From positions 1 to 64,000 of the forward strand of contig CALWWW010000005.1 in NCBI GenBank assembly GCA_944385365.1: a stretch of DNA of 64,000 nucleotides, given 5' to 3'. The first letter of the stretch is position 1. The number at the start of each line of letters is the position of its first letter. Position numbers and translations under genes: made by a program. Below are positions 7,709 through 16,961 of this stretch, in pieces. The stretch is from an uncultured Oscillospiraceae bacterium. Its GTDB lineage: Bacteria; Bacillota; Clostridia; Oscillospirales; Oscillospiraceae. The notes beneath the pieces are model-generated. The model ran no database searches. It was not told the DNA's origin and was given only the letters and a program-made list of their open reading frames with translations.

Positions 7709-9906
7709 TTTTGGGGTTCGGGGTGGGATTCCAGCCAGGCCTTTTCACGGGTATGGCAGGTAAACAACAAAATCTGCCGCTTTTGTGCCAGCTCCCGCAG
7801 CAGGGAAAGCGCCGCCCCCATACGCTCATCGTCGAAGACGGCCAGGGCGTCATCCAACACCAACGGGGCCTCCGGCGGCAGCACCAGATCACAGATGGCC
7901 AGCCGGACGGCCAGATACAGCTGATCGCCGGTGCCGCTGCTCAGCGCCTGCAAAGGCCGGTTGATGGCCTGTCCCGCCGGGCGGGCCGTCACCTGCAAAT
8001 TCTGGTCCAGCAGCACCTGATCGTAACGGCCGTCGGTGAGCCGAGCCATATACTGTCCCGCCAGCCGGTTCAGTTGGGGTGAGAACCGGGTCTGCAATGT
8101 CTCATTGGCCTGGGAAAGGGCGTCCAAGGCCAGATTCAGCGCGTCCAGACGCCGCTGCATCCGGGCGATTTTGGAGGTCAGCACGGATTCCTTGGCGCTC
8201 CACTGGGCCGGGTCCCCGTCGGCTTCCATGCGGCCCCGCCGCAGGTCCATCTGGGAGCGGACCTCGGCCAATTCCAGCCGCACAGTTTCCAACTGTCCGG
8301 ACACTTCCTCCGGGTCGCCGTCGATTTCGCTGCCGTCGGCAGCCGGTTCCGGCAGAGGGCCGATGGCCTCCTGCAACGCTTCATACCGGGACCGGGCGTT
8401 CTGCTCCTCCCGCTGGGCGGCGGTGTAAAACTGCTGCAAATGGATGGCCCGCTGAATGGCGGCCTTGGCCTGGGTCACGTCGCTGCTCTCCGGCGCAAAG
8501 GCCCGGACGGCGGCCATCAGTTCCGTCATCCGTTCCCCCAGATGGGTCATCTGAATTTCCCAGGCGTTGCGCTGCCGCTTCAATTCCGCCGTCTGACGGC
8601 TGTACTCCTCCAGCGTCTCCCGCCAGCTGTCGCACAGGTCCACCAGCTCGTCCATGGAATCCACATCGTACCGGTCCAGAATGGCGCGGTACTGCATCCG
8701 GGCCCGGTGGTTACGGTTGGCCCGCGCCCCGGCCTGGACGGCAAAAACCACGGCCAGCACCAGCCCAAAAATCACCATGGCCCACAGCTTCAAAAACAGG
8801 CCCAGGACGGCCAGCGCACCCATGGCCACGGCAATACCGGTCATCCGGCCCGGTGCGCCGCCGTCGTAGAGGGGCGGACACCGCAGCCGTTCCAGCCGGG
8901 CGCATTCGGCTTCCACAGTCTCATGGACCTGCTCGGTGGTAAGACCCTCGAAGCCCGGCGGACACTGGGGCGGTTCCAGCGGCGTCATGGGCTTACGCAG
9001 GTCCACCATGGATTCCAGCTGCCGCAGACCGTCCACCGTGGCGTCCAGCTGCCCCTGGGTGGCCGACAGCGTTTCCAGAGGGGGTAAAGCGGCCACACTT
9101 TCGGCCTTTTGCTGGAGAAATGCGGATTTTTTCTCCCAATCCTGGCGGGCGGCTTCCAGCTGCTGCCGCTTGCCCGAAAGGGCCTGAGCCTGGAGCCGGG
9201 ACAGCTGTTCCGACAGCTGCTTTTCTTGTTCCGTCAGCTGTTCCCGGCGGGCTTCCAGCTCCCGGTACTCCCGATTCAGCGTTTCCAGAGTTTCCATCTG
9301 CTGCCGTACCTGCCGCAGTTCCTCTTCGGCCTGGGGCAGCAGCCCCAAACGGTTGTGGCGCAGCCGGTTCCGCTGGTCCCGCAGCCGTTTTTCCACCTGG
9401 GTGTAGCTGAAGGACTCCTCGCCGGAGGACACCAGGGCGTTGAGCCGGGCTTCCAATGCGTGATCGCCGCTGATGGCCATACACCGGAAGCTGAGAAAGC
9501 CGCTGCGTTCATAGACGCTGCGTTCCACGCCGATGAGGGTTTGACCGCAGGTGCTCTCCGTCAGGGGAACGGCGTTGCCTGTCTCGCTGTCAAAGGCCGA
9601 GAACTCCCGCATGGGGGCCCGGTCGGAGCCGGTGCGCTGGATGGTGACGGGGCGGCCCTGCCATTGCAGTTCCAGACTGCCCTCCATGGGCTGGCCGCTC
9701 CAGGGCTTGTATTTCGTTTTATCGGGCAGATTGGTCCGGGAGGACCGCTGGGCCGTGTCGATGCCGTAGAGCATGGAAAGGAGAAAGGCGGCCCAGGTGG
9801 ATTTGCCGGACTCGTTGGGGGCTTCGATGACGTTGAGACCCGGTTCCAGGTCCAGCTGTTCCCGTTCCAGCTTGCCGAAGGTGGCGGTCATGCGTTTGAG
9901 AATCAC
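7705..9906 (-). CDS. yhaN: YhaN-like SMC/Rad50-type ATPase
   Basis: A 733-aa AAA ATPase of the SbcC/Rad50/YhaN type, expected to work with the adjacent YhaO nuclease on DNA ends. Walker A is APNESGKST (29-37), close to the family GPNExGKST. Long Q-, E- and R-rich coiled-coil arms are interrupted near residues 352-390 by two hydrophobic helices, a feature of YhaN that suggests membrane attachment. The signature LSSGTGDQLYLAVRLA is near residue 650 and Walker B LVLDDALAVFDDE near 678. Start is a GTG with GGGAGGTG 8 nt upstream, overlapping the yhaO stop as GTGA. The subtype is inferred from the membrane helices and the partner gene. Confidence 0.82.
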   Translation of the reverse strand: MILKRMTATFGKLEREQLDLEPGLNVIEAPNESGKSTWAAFLLSMLYGIDTAQRSSRTNLPDKTKYKPWSGQPMEGSLELQWQGRPVTIQRTGSDRAPMREFSAFDSETGNAVPLTESTCGQTLIGVERSVYERSGFLSFRCMAISGDHALEARLNALVSSGEESFSYTQVEKRLRDQRNRLRHNRLGLLPQAEEELRQVRQQMETLETLNREYRELEARREQLTEQEKQLSEQLSRLQAQALSGKRQQLEAARQDWEKKSAFLQQKAESVAALPPLETLSATQGQLDATVDGLRQLESMVDLRKPMTPLEPPQCPPGFEGLTTEQVHETVEAECARLERLRCPPLYDGGAPGRMTGIAVAMGALAVLGLFLKLWAMVIFGLVLAVVFAVQAGARANRNHRARMQYRAILDRYDVDSMDELVDLCDSWRETLEEYSRQTAELKRQRNAWEIQMTHLGERMTELMAAVRAFAPESSDVTQAKAAIQRAIHLQQFYTAAQREEQNARSRYEALQEAIGPLPEPAADGSEIDGDPEEVSGQLETVRLELAEVRSQMDLRRGRMEADGDPAQWSAKESVLTSKIARMQRRLDALNLALDALSQANETLQTRFSPQLNRLAGQYMARLTDGRYDQVLLDQNLQVTARPAGQAINRPLQALSSGTGDQLYLAVRLAICDLVLPPEAPLVLDDALAVFDDERMGAALSLLRELAQKRQILLFTCHTREKAWLESHPEPQN

Positions 9907-10976
9907 AGTTCCGGCACCTCCCGTCCGTCCAATGCCGCCACCCCCAGTTGGGCGGCCATCTCATATAGTTCCCGGTCCTCGGCCCGGCGTTCATAGAGGG
10001 CCTGCAAAAAGAGGCCCCGCAGCGTGTCCTGTCCCCGCGCTTCCCACAAATCCCGCGGGGCGTACGTCTCGTCCACAATGGTGAGACCGAAAAAGCGGGG
10101 GGCCAGCGATTCCTCCAGAGACACCACATCCAGCCGGGGACTGGGGCCCGTCAGCACAATGCGGTAGATATCGTTTTCCGTCTCCGGCGGCAAGGCGTCC
10201 AAAATGGATTGGCGCGGGTCTGTTCCGGCCTCCACGGTCAGAATCAGATACCGGCGGCTGTCCAGCGGGTGAAACTGGACGTCACACCCCGTATCGGTGA
10301 GGGTTCCCACATAGACGCCCCGGGGTCCCGTTTCGTCAAAACCCCGGCCCATGGCGCAGCCGGGCCAGGCATAGGCCGTTTTTCCGGCGTGGAGCAGGCC
10401 CGACGGGGCGTGGATGTGGCCCAGAGCCACATAGTCCGCGCCGCACTGCTCCAGTTGGGCTGTGGTGATGGCGTTATAGGGGCTGGCGGCGTTCTGGGCG
10501 TCGCCGTGGAGCAGGACAATGGCGGGCCGCTCACCGGTAACGCGGAAGCCATTCAGCAGCGAGGGGGCCGACGGGCCGGTAAAGGCCGCGCCCCACAGTT
10601 CCAGATTCAAATGGGGCAGCTGAAAGCCCTGCATGGACGGTTCCGTGAAAAAGTGGACGTTTTTGGGCCAGTCGTTCCGTGCATAGGGGCTGTTGGGGCC
10701 GTAGGGGTCGTGGTTGCCGGGGCTGATGAACACCAACGCCCGGCAGCGGGCCAGCTGGCGCTGCAATACCTCCAGTGTGTCCGGGTACACCGTGGCCCCG
10801 TCGAACAGGTCGCCGGCCAATAACAGCAGGTCGCACTGCTCCCCGTTGCACAGTTCCACAATCTGCCCCAGCAGCTCCCGCTGCTCTCTCCGGCGGCGGG
10901 CGGCCTGTTCCGGCGGCAGGGCTGCAAAGGGGGAGTCCAGATGCAGGTCGGCGGCATGGAGAAATTTAATCCTCAT
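9903..10976 (-). CDS. yhaO: YhaO-like DNA repair metallophosphoesterase
   Basis: A 357-aa SbcD/Mre11-type calcineurin-like phosphoesterase. All metal-binding motifs are present: D10-L-H12, G55-D56-L-F-D59, G87-N-H-D90, H157-G-D and G186-H-I-H189. In this superfamily they bind two Mn ions and give exo- and endonuclease activity on DNA ends. The C-terminal half (from about residue 270) is the capping domain that contacts the ATPase partner. The gene overlaps yhaN by 4 nt and ymdB by 11 nt, so the three are one translational unit. The nuclease role is a family inference. Confidence 0.85.
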   Translation of the reverse strand: MRIKFLHAADLHLDSPFAALPPEQAARRRREQRELLGQIVELCNGEQCDLLLLAGDLFDGATVYPDTLEVLQRQLARCRALVFISPGNHDPYGPNSPYARNDWPKNVHFFTEPSMQGFQLPHLNLELWGAAFTGPSAPSLLNGFRVTGERPAIVLLHGDAQNAASPYNAITTAQLEQCGADYVALGHIHAPSGLLHAGKTAYAWPGCAMGRGFDETGPRGVYVGTLTDTGCDVQFHPLDSRRYLILTVEAGTDPRQSILDALPPETENDIYRIVLTGPSPRLDVVSLEESLAPRFFGLTIVDETYAPRDLWEARGQDTLRGLFLQALYERRAEDRELYEMAAQLGVAALDGREVPEL

Positions 10977-11745
10977 GGATACGCACTCCTTCGGCGTGGA
11001 CGCAGCGGCCGGTGGCCGTATCGATGGTGAAGACGGCTCCCTCCAGCTTGCAGGGACCGGGGGCGGCCTTGAAACGGGAGGTCAGTTCGCCCCGGAAGCC
11101 GGCCACGGACTGCTCCGGCATCACGCCCAGGATGGAGCGGGCCGGGCCGGTCATGCCCAGGTCGGTGATGTAACCGGTGCCCTGGGGCAGAATCTGACAG
11201 TCCGCCGTGGGCACATGGGTATGGGTGCCCCAGACGGCGCTGACGCGGCCATCCAGATGGTAGCCCATGGCCAGCTTTTCCGAGGTGGCCTCGGCGTGGA
11301 AATCCACCAGAATCAGCTTGGTGTCCAGCTGGGGCAGCAGCTTTTCCATGAGCAAAAAGGGGTTGTCGGGGCCAAAGGCCATGTCACAGCGGCCAATGAG
11401 ATTCACCACAGCCACGGGTCCGGCCTTGGTCTCAAAGACGCCCCAGCCCCGGCCCGGCTGCTGGGGCGGGAAGTTGGCGGGGCGCAGCAGATAGGGACAG
11501 TCTTCGATCATGGGGACGATGTCGCGGCAGTTCCAGGTGTGGTTGCCCAACGTGATGACGTCGGCCCCGGCGTCCAGAATTTCGTCGGCATGGGAGGGCG
11601 TCAGGCCCACCATGGCGGCGTTTTCGCCGTTGACCACACAGAAGTCCACACAATATTGCTGCTTCAGCTTTCGCAGCATGGTTCGCAGATATTTGACGCC
11701 GGCGGGGGATACCACATCGCCCACGGCCAGAATGTTCAGTTCCAT
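10966..11745 (-). CDS. ymdB: YmdB-type metallophosphoesterase
   Basis: A 259-aa protein of the YmdB/TIGR00282 family, whose Bacillus member is a cyclic-nucleotide phosphodiesterase affecting biofilm and motility decisions. Metal-site motifs are G9-D10, V-N-G-E41-N42-A, G67-N68-H69-T, a later VDFHAE and GTHTHVPTAD. Length is normal. It is the first gene of a three-gene overlapping operon ending in yhaO-yhaN; a shared role in nucleic acid metabolism is possible but not shown. The start codon lies just upstream of a plus-strand ferritin-like gene, so the promoters are divergent. Confidence 0.88.
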   Translation of the reverse strand: MELNILAVGDVVSPAGVKYLRTMLRKLKQQYCVDFCVVNGENAAMVGLTPSHADEILDAGADVITLGNHTWNCRDIVPMIEDCPYLLRPANFPPQQPGRGWGVFETKAGPVAVVNLIGRCDMAFGPDNPFLLMEKLLPQLDTKLILVDFHAEATSEKLAMGYHLDGRVSAVWGTHTHVPTADCQILPQGTGYITDLGMTGPARSILGVMPEQSVAGFRGELTSRFKAAPGPCKLEGAVFTIDTATGRCVHAEGVRIHED

Positions 11746-11870
11746 AGGTCTCTCGCTTTCCTTATACAGTTCATTACAGTCAGTATACCGTGTTTCCGGT
11801 CAAAAAACAACTGTCCGGCGCACCAATCGGCCCCCTTCTTCATACTGTGAAGAAGAAGGAGGTGATTGCA

Positions 11871-12347
11871 ATGGAAACCATCGATCCCAAACTGCAATCG
11901 GCCGTGTGGAACCGGGTGCTGGGGGCCGAACAGGATGCCCAGGAGGGAGAAACCGTGGTGACGGCGGAGGAGGTTCTGGCCTGGATGCAGGTGGAAAAGG
12001 ATGCCTGGGCCAGATATCGCTATCTGTCCTGCAAAACCTGTGGCCAGGAGTCGTCCCAGCTGCGGAAAATGGCGGAGACGGAACTGTGCCATTTCCGCAA
12101 GCTCCACGCCATGTACTATCTGCTGACGGGCCATTGTGTCCAGGTCCAGGCGGCCCGGGCCGAGTGTACCACCTGTGTCAGCGAAGCGCTGCGGGCGGCG
12201 TATCAGGGAGAGCGGCAGGCCAAGCGGATTTATGAGCAGGCCGCCGAGCGTTGGCCTGCCATGGCCGACGAATTTTACACCATGGCCGCCGACGAGGACT
12301 GCCACAGTAAGCAAATCCGCTCCATGATCTGCAAGCGGCTTACATAA
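11871..12347 (+). CDS. Ferritin-like domain protein (rubrerythrin-like)
   Basis: A 158-aa, mostly helical protein with two E-x-x-H pairs (ETELCHFRKLHAMYY and DEDCHSKQIRSM) plus intervening E and Y residues in the spacing of a four-helix ferritin-like di-iron fold. It has seven Cys, including CKTCG and CTTC pairs, but lacks the C-terminal rubredoxin domain of true rubrerythrins. The ATG at 11871 has AAGGAGG 8 nt upstream; earlier in-frame codons lie in the spacer. A role in peroxide or iron handling is an inference from fold only. Single gene, divergent from ymdB. Confidence 0.7.
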   Translation: METIDPKLQSAVWNRVLGAEQDAQEGETVVTAEEVLAWMQVEKDAWARYRYLSCKTCGQESSQLRKMAETELCHFRKLHAMYYLLTGHCVQVQAARAECTTCVSEALRAAYQGERQAKRIYEQAAERWPAMADEFYTMAADEDCHSKQIRSMICKRLT

Positions 12348-12357
12348 CGAAACAAAT

Positions 12358-12384
12358 GGGCGTGCTGCGGAAGGCAGCACGCCC
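12358..12384. terminator. Bidirectional terminator
   Basis: A 10-bp stem (GGGCGTGCTG with CAGCACGCCC, 7-nt loop) lies between convergent genes, 10 nt after the ferritin-like gene and 15 nt from the PepSY gene stop. Only short T runs flank it on either strand. Confidence 0.6.
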
Positions 12385-12399
12385 AAATTGCGTTTTCCT

Positions 12400-13482
12400 T
12401 TAGTCGTAGATGGACTCGGAATCCCACTCGAGGATTGCGCCGCTGTAGGCGTCGATGGTGAATTCATACTCCATGTTGTTGTAGTAGATGCTGCCCTCGT
12501 AGACCTGGCGGCCGTCGTCGTGGTCCAGGTGCATCCGCAGATCGGAAGCGGTGGCGCCGGGAACCTTGGCCAGGGCAATGGCCTGAATGTCGGCCTCAGA
12601 CTTGGCGGAACCGGTCTGGGGGGCCGTGTAGCCTTCGGCATCGTGGTCCACGCTGCGGATGTCACCGGTGGCGGCGTCGATCTCATAGTCGTACTCGGTG
12701 CCGCCGGCGTAGAACTCCACGTCATAGATCTTTGCACCGTCGTCATAGTCCAGCTTGACCTTCAGGTAGGCCGTGTCGGCTTCCTTGACGCCCGCGTCGC
12801 TCAGGGCGATGGACTTGGCCTTGGCTTCGTCAATGGCCGTACCGGTGGAAGTACCGGAGGTGGTGCCACTGGTGGCGGTACTGGTGCCGGTGGCGGTGCT
12901 GTTGGGGGTATAGCCCTCGGCATCCTGGTCCATGCTGCGGATTTCGCCGGTGGCGGCGTCGATCTCGTAGTCATATTCCAGCTTGGTGGAGGCCACATAG
13001 AACTCCACGTCGTAGACGGCGGTACCGTCATCACGATCGGCCTTGACCACCAGGTAGGAGGTATCGGCTTCCTTGACACCGGCGTCGGACAGAGCGATGG
13101 ATTTTGCTTTTTCCTCGTCGATGGCGGTGCCGGTGATGTCGGCGGCGTTGCCGGAACCGGAGTTGACAATGGCGGTGTTGCCGGTGGCGTCATCCTTTTT
13201 GCCCTCGATGACCACGCCGGTCAGGGCGTCCACGTCGTACTCATACTCGGAGGTGCCGTCGGAGAACTTCAATTCATAGTAGGCGGTGCCGTTCTTGTCG
13301 TCCAGCTCGGCGGTGGTGAAAACGGCGTCGGTGGTGGAGACGCCGGCATCGGCCAGGGCGGCGTTCTTGGCGGCGTCCATGCCCACATAGCTGGGGGCCT
13401 GGGTCTTGGGGGAGCTGCCGCAGGCGGCCAGGGCCAGGGTCAGGGCGGCGGCGGAAAGGGCAATGGTCATAGTCTTTTTCAT
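12400..13482 (-). CDS. PepSY-domain lipoprotein
   Basis: A 360-aa exported protein: signal peptide with a lipobox ending in A-A-C, then four related PepSY-type units. Each has an AKxxALxDAGV helix followed by beta strands ending YEYDVDALTG or YDYEIDAATGEI. The units are joined by S/T/G-rich linkers (for example TATGTSTATSGTTSGTSTGTA). PepSY domains are thought to inhibit or modulate peptidases or sensors at the cell surface. The ATG at 13482 (MKKTM) has AAGGTG 8 nt upstream; a GTG 9 nt earlier is too close to it. It follows a two-component system on the same strand with a 96-nt gap, so it may be its target or co-sensor. Confidence 0.82.
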   Translation of the reverse strand: MKKTMTIALSAAALTLALAACGSSPKTQAPSYVGMDAAKNAALADAGVSTTDAVFTTAELDDKNGTAYYELKFSDGTSEYEYDVDALTGVVIEGKKDDATGNTAIVNSGSGNAADITGTAIDEEKAKSIALSDAGVKEADTSYLVVKADRDDGTAVYDVEFYVASTKLEYDYEIDAATGEIRSMDQDAEGYTPNSTATGTSTATSGTTSGTSTGTAIDEAKAKSIALSDAGVKEADTAYLKVKLDYDDGAKIYDVEFYAGGTEYDYEIDAATGDIRSVDHDAEGYTAPQTGSAKSEADIQAIALAKVPGATASDLRMHLDHDDGRQVYEGSIYYNNMEYEFTIDAYSGAILEWDSESIYD

Positions 13483-13578
13483 AGAAAACACACCTTTCGG
13501 GAAGAAGTTTTTTTTTCGTTGTTTCTTTGTAGCCTTATCATAGGCGGATAAAATTAAAACAACATTAAAACAGTGGGA

Positions 13579-14940
13579 TTATTTTTCTTCCGGCGCGGTG
13601 GGCTGTTCGGCGGGGAACTGGAGCGTAAAACAGCTGCCGCGGCCCGGCGTACTGTCCACGGTGACCCGGCCCCCGTGCAGATGGGCGATCTGCTGCACCA
13701 TGGTCAATCCCAGACCCGTGCCGCTGCCGCTGCGGGAGGGGTCCGCCTGATAGAACCGGGTAAAAATCTTATCCAGCTGGTCCGCCGCCATACCGGGACC
13801 GTCGTCCCGGACGCTGAGCAGAATCTCCCGGTCCACCCGCCGGAGGGTGACCCAGATGTTGCCGTCGGGACGGCCATAGCGGATGGCGTTGTTCAAAAGA
13901 TTTTGCAGCAGACGGCTCAGCAGCATCACGTCGAACACCGCCGTCACATCGGGCTGGATATCCCGGTGGAGGGTGACGCCCTCGGGCAGTTCCGGCTGCT
14001 CTTCGCAGAGAATGGATACCAATTCGCTCAGGTCCGCTTTCTCAAAGGCCGCCCGCTGGGTGCCCTGTTCCAGCCGCGTCATCTGCAATAGCTGCTGGAC
14101 CAGGGCCTGCATTTTCCGGGCCTGCCGGTCGATGACAGCCATGTCCTGACGGTGTTCGTCTTCCGTGTGGTGATGGGCCGCTTCGGCGCACTGGGCCAGA
14201 ATGACGGCGATGGGCGTCCGCAATTCGTGGGAGGCGTCGGAGGTGAACTGCTTTTCGGCCTCAAAGGACCGCTCCAGCCGGGCGAACATGGAGTCAAAGG
14301 CCGTGGCCAGACGGCTCATTTCATCCCGGCCCGGTTTCAGGCCAATGCGCCGGGACAGGTCCCGGCCCTCACCGATGGACTCAGCGGCGGCCACAATTTT
14401 ATCCAGGGGACGAAAAGCCGAGCGCACTACCACATAGGCCCCGACGCCGCCCACGGCCACCATTAACAGCAGCAGCAAAAGGGAAATCTCCAGCAAATCC
14501 TCGGTGACGCCGGTGGATTCCGGTACCTGCATCAAGCCCCGGACCCACAAACCGTCGTCCCAGCTAAAGGGCAGCCAGAAGTCCAGAATGTAGTATGCGT
14601 CGCCGTCGGCGGCGTATTCGGTCCGGAGACTGCCGTTTTCAAAGGCGATATTGTCGGGACTGTCCAACGGCGGCTGACCTGCCAGCAGCGCCTCGCTCTC
14701 ATTGTAGAGCAGCGTGTATACGCCGCTGCGGACAAAGGAAAATCCCTCGCCCATGGACAGTGTGCCGTCCTCGGCCCGGGAGACGGCAGTCAGATTGGCA
14801 CGGATGGTCGTTTCCAGCTGGTTGGCGGCGTTTTCCGTGACGACGGTGCTGGTCACCGACATGAGAAAGAGCAACGACGCTGCCACCAGTACCAGCAACA
14901 GCGCCGTGATCCACGCCGTCAGTTTGACTTTTACGGACAT
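13579..14940 (-). CDS. Sensor histidine kinase
   Basis: A 453-aa membrane histidine kinase. Order: N-terminal membrane helix (about 8-30), extracellular sensor of about 120 residues, second membrane helix (ISLLLLLLMVAVGGVGAYVVV), HAMP linker, HisKA with phospho-acceptor His238 in SDASHELRTP, and HATPase_c with N box LLNNAIRYG, G1 DDGPGMAADQLDKIFTRFYQ and G2 GTGLGL. The start at 14940 (MSVKVK) has GGGAGG 7 nt upstream; the ATG 6 nt earlier sits directly on that site. It begins 2 nt after the response-regulator stop. The signal is unknown; the neighbouring PepSY lipoprotein hints at an envelope cue. Confidence 0.9.
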   Translation of the reverse strand: MSVKVKLTAWITALLLVLVAASLLFLMSVTSTVVTENAANQLETTIRANLTAVSRAEDGTLSMGEGFSFVRSGVYTLLYNESEALLAGQPPLDSPDNIAFENGSLRTEYAADGDAYYILDFWLPFSWDDGLWVRGLMQVPESTGVTEDLLEISLLLLLLMVAVGGVGAYVVVRSAFRPLDKIVAAAESIGEGRDLSRRIGLKPGRDEMSRLATAFDSMFARLERSFEAEKQFTSDASHELRTPIAVILAQCAEAAHHHTEDEHRQDMAVIDRQARKMQALVQQLLQMTRLEQGTQRAAFEKADLSELVSILCEEQPELPEGVTLHRDIQPDVTAVFDVMLLSRLLQNLLNNAIRYGRPDGNIWVTLRRVDREILLSVRDDGPGMAADQLDKIFTRFYQADPSRSGSGTGLGLTMVQQIAHLHGGRVTVDSTPGRGSCFTLQFPAEQPTAPEEK

Positions 14941-14942
14941 GG

Positions 14943-15614
14943 TCATTCCTCCCGCAGCACCCACCCGGCGCCCCGCACCGTGTGGATGAGCTTTTTATCA
15001 AAGGGGGCGTCCACTTTTTTCCGCAGATAGGCGATATAGACGTCCACCACGTTGGAACCCCCGGCGTAGTCATAATTCCAGATGTGATTTTCCAGCTGGG
15101 CCCGGGACAGGACCGCCCCCTTGTTCCGCAGCAGGTATTCGAGAATGGCGTATTCCTTGGCCGACAGATTGATGGCCTGCCCGGCACGGGTCACCCCGTG
15201 GGTCACCGTGTCCAGGCTCAGGTCTCCCGCCGTCAAAACGGTGGTTTTCTGCCCGCCATACTTGCGGGTAGCCGCCCGGATACGGGCCAGCAGCTCCGCC
15301 ATGTCAAAGGGTTTTACCAAGTAGTCGTCGGCCCCCAGATCGAGACCGTCGATGCGGTCCTGGACGCTGTCCAGGGCCGTCAAAAAGATCACCGGCACGG
15401 CGCAGCCCCGGCTGCGCAGAGTGCGCAGCACGGTGCGGCCGTCGGCTTTCGGCATCATAATGTCCAGCAGGATACAGTCGTAGTCAGCCCCGGCGGCGTA
15501 GTCCAGGGCGTCGGCGCCGTCATAACAGCTGTCCACGCTGTACCCGGCCCGTTCCAATGCCTGCACCATCAGCCGGTTCAGGTCCTGCTCGTCCTCCGCC
15601 ACCAAAATCCGCAT
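14943..15614 (-). CDS. OmpR-family response regulator
   Basis: A 223-aa two-domain regulator. Receiver residues are E8-D9, phospho-acceptor D51 (LLDIMMP), T79 and K101 (KPF). The C-terminal winged-helix DNA-binding domain shows LSAKEYAILEYLLRNKG and NVVDVYIAYLRKKVD. It is cotranscribed with the kinase immediately downstream and probably with the PepSY gene. No obvious promoter was found in the 229-nt upstream spacer, which has a small GGGGAC/GTCCCC hairpin at 15700-15716. Confidence 0.93.
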   Translation of the reverse strand: MRILVAEDEQDLNRLMVQALERAGYSVDSCYDGADALDYAAGADYDCILLDIMMPKADGRTVLRTLRSRGCAVPVIFLTALDSVQDRIDGLDLGADDYLVKPFDMAELLARIRAATRKYGGQKTTVLTAGDLSLDTVTHGVTRAGQAINLSAKEYAILEYLLRNKGAVLSRAQLENHIWNYDYAGGSNVVDVYIAYLRKKVDAPFDKKLIHTVRGAGWVLREE

Positions 15615-15779
15615 GGGGCCAACTCCTTTCGATTTCAGAGAATCAGACTTTCGAGAATCCGTTCAAACTGCCGCGACAGAGCAGCAGGGGGTGTGTGCGG
15701 GGGACAAAAAGTCCCCGAAGGTGAATTGGCCGCAGGCCAAGAGAGGCCGGCCTGGGCCGTGCACCTATTTCAATAGACC

Positions 15780-15850
15780 GAACATTCAACTTTTTGAAGT
15801 TGGATGTTCGCCTCTGAGCTTGGCAAAACACTTTTTGGCAAGCTCAGAGG
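15780..15850 (-). terminator. Double hairpin at the end of the Xaa-Pro peptidase gene
   Basis: Two adjacent stem-loops: 15811-15850 (CCTCTGAGCTTG with CAAGCTCAGAGG, extended by CAAAA/TTTTG after one mismatch), which contains the peptidase stop codon, and 15780-15809 (13-bp stem with one G-T pair). No long T-tract follows, so termination is likely but not certain. Confidence 0.5.
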
Positions 15851-16917
15851 ATTTCCAGCTGCTTGGGCGCCAGGGTCAGATTGGCGCAGCCGTCCTTGCG
15901 CACCAGGACCATGTCCTCAATGCGGATGCCGTAGGAGCCGGGAATATAGATGCCGGGCTCGGCGGTGACCACAGCGCCCTCGGGCAGGGGCTTGTCGTTG
16001 GTGGGGTTGGCGTTGGGGGCCTCGTGGATTTCGATGCCCACGCTGTGGCCCAGACCATGGGTGAAATACTGGGCCAGGCCCCGCTCTTCCAGCACCTTGA
16101 CGGCGGCATTGTGAACGTCACAGCCGGGGGTACCGGCTTTGAATGCGCCGATGGCAGCCAGCTGGGCGTCCAAAACGGCCTGATAGCTGTGCTGCATCTC
16201 ATCGGTGGCATGGCCGATGGCCACGGTCCGGGTCATGTCGGAGCAGTAACCCTGATAGAGGGCGCCAAAGTCGAAGGTGACAAACTCGCCGTCCTGGAGC
16301 GTCTTCTCAGAGGGTACGCCGTGGGGCATGGAGCCGTTGGGGCCGGAGACCACAATGGGGTCAAAGGACACGTTTTCCGCGCCGTAGGACAGCATGAGGA
16401 AAATCAGACGGGCCGCTAGGAATTTTTCCGTGACGCCGGGGCGGATGTCGTTGTGGAGCTCCACCCAGGCCTGCTCAGCAATGCGCTGGGCCCGCATCAT
16501 CCGGGCCACTTCCTCCTCGTCCTTGACGGCACGCAGGCGGTTCATCATGGCGGAAGCGCCGGTGAGCACACAGGGCAGGGATTCGGCGTAGCGGTCATGG
16601 TCGGCCAATGTCATGGCCTCTTCATCAATGCCCAGCTTTTCGATCTTATGGTCCCGGATGACCTGGGCGAACAGGTCCTTATAGGGATGGGCCCGGTCCG
16701 TCAGGCCCACGTCTGCGCCGGTGATGCGCTTACCGGCAGCCTCGATGTACCGGCCGTCGGTCCAGTACCAGGCGTGATCGGGGGTGATGAGACACGCGCC
16801 GTCGGTGCCGTAGGAGTCGAAATCCACGGCGTAAAAACGGTTGGCACGGCAGGTCAGCAGAACGCCGTCGAGACCGGCTTCGGGCAGGGCCTTCTGAATG
16901 GCTGAAATATGGTTCAT
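15844..16917 (-). CDS. Xaa-Pro aminopeptidase (M24 metallopeptidase)
   Basis: A 357-aa cytoplasmic metallopeptidase that removes N-terminal residues preceding proline. The N-terminal creatinase-like domain (1-125; RANRFYAVDFDSYGTDGACLI) is followed by the pita-bread catalytic domain with dimetal ligands in DFGALYQGYCSDMTRT, HGLGHSVGIEIHEAP, TAEPGIYIPGSYGIRIED. The ATG at 16917 (MNHISAI) has GGAGG 8 nt upstream; the longer reading frame adds a non-conserved leader. Single gene with its own promoter. PepP/PepQ-type specificity is inferred from the family. Confidence 0.9.
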   Translation of the reverse strand: MNHISAIQKALPEAGLDGVLLTCRANRFYAVDFDSYGTDGACLITPDHAWYWTDGRYIEAAGKRITGADVGLTDRAHPYKDLFAQVIRDHKIEKLGIDEEAMTLADHDRYAESLPCVLTGASAMMNRLRAVKDEEEVARMMRAQRIAEQAWVELHNDIRPGVTEKFLAARLIFLMLSYGAENVSFDPIVVSGPNGSMPHGVPSEKTLQDGEFVTFDFGALYQGYCSDMTRTVAIGHATDEMQHSYQAVLDAQLAAIGAFKAGTPGCDVHNAAVKVLEERGLAQYFTHGLGHSVGIEIHEAPNANPTNDKPLPEGAVVTAEPGIYIPGSYGIRIEDMVLVRKDGCANLTLAPKQLEIL

Positions 16918-16961
16918 GGGAAATGCCTCCAGTTGTATCGTAGTATCGTTTGATCTTATCC

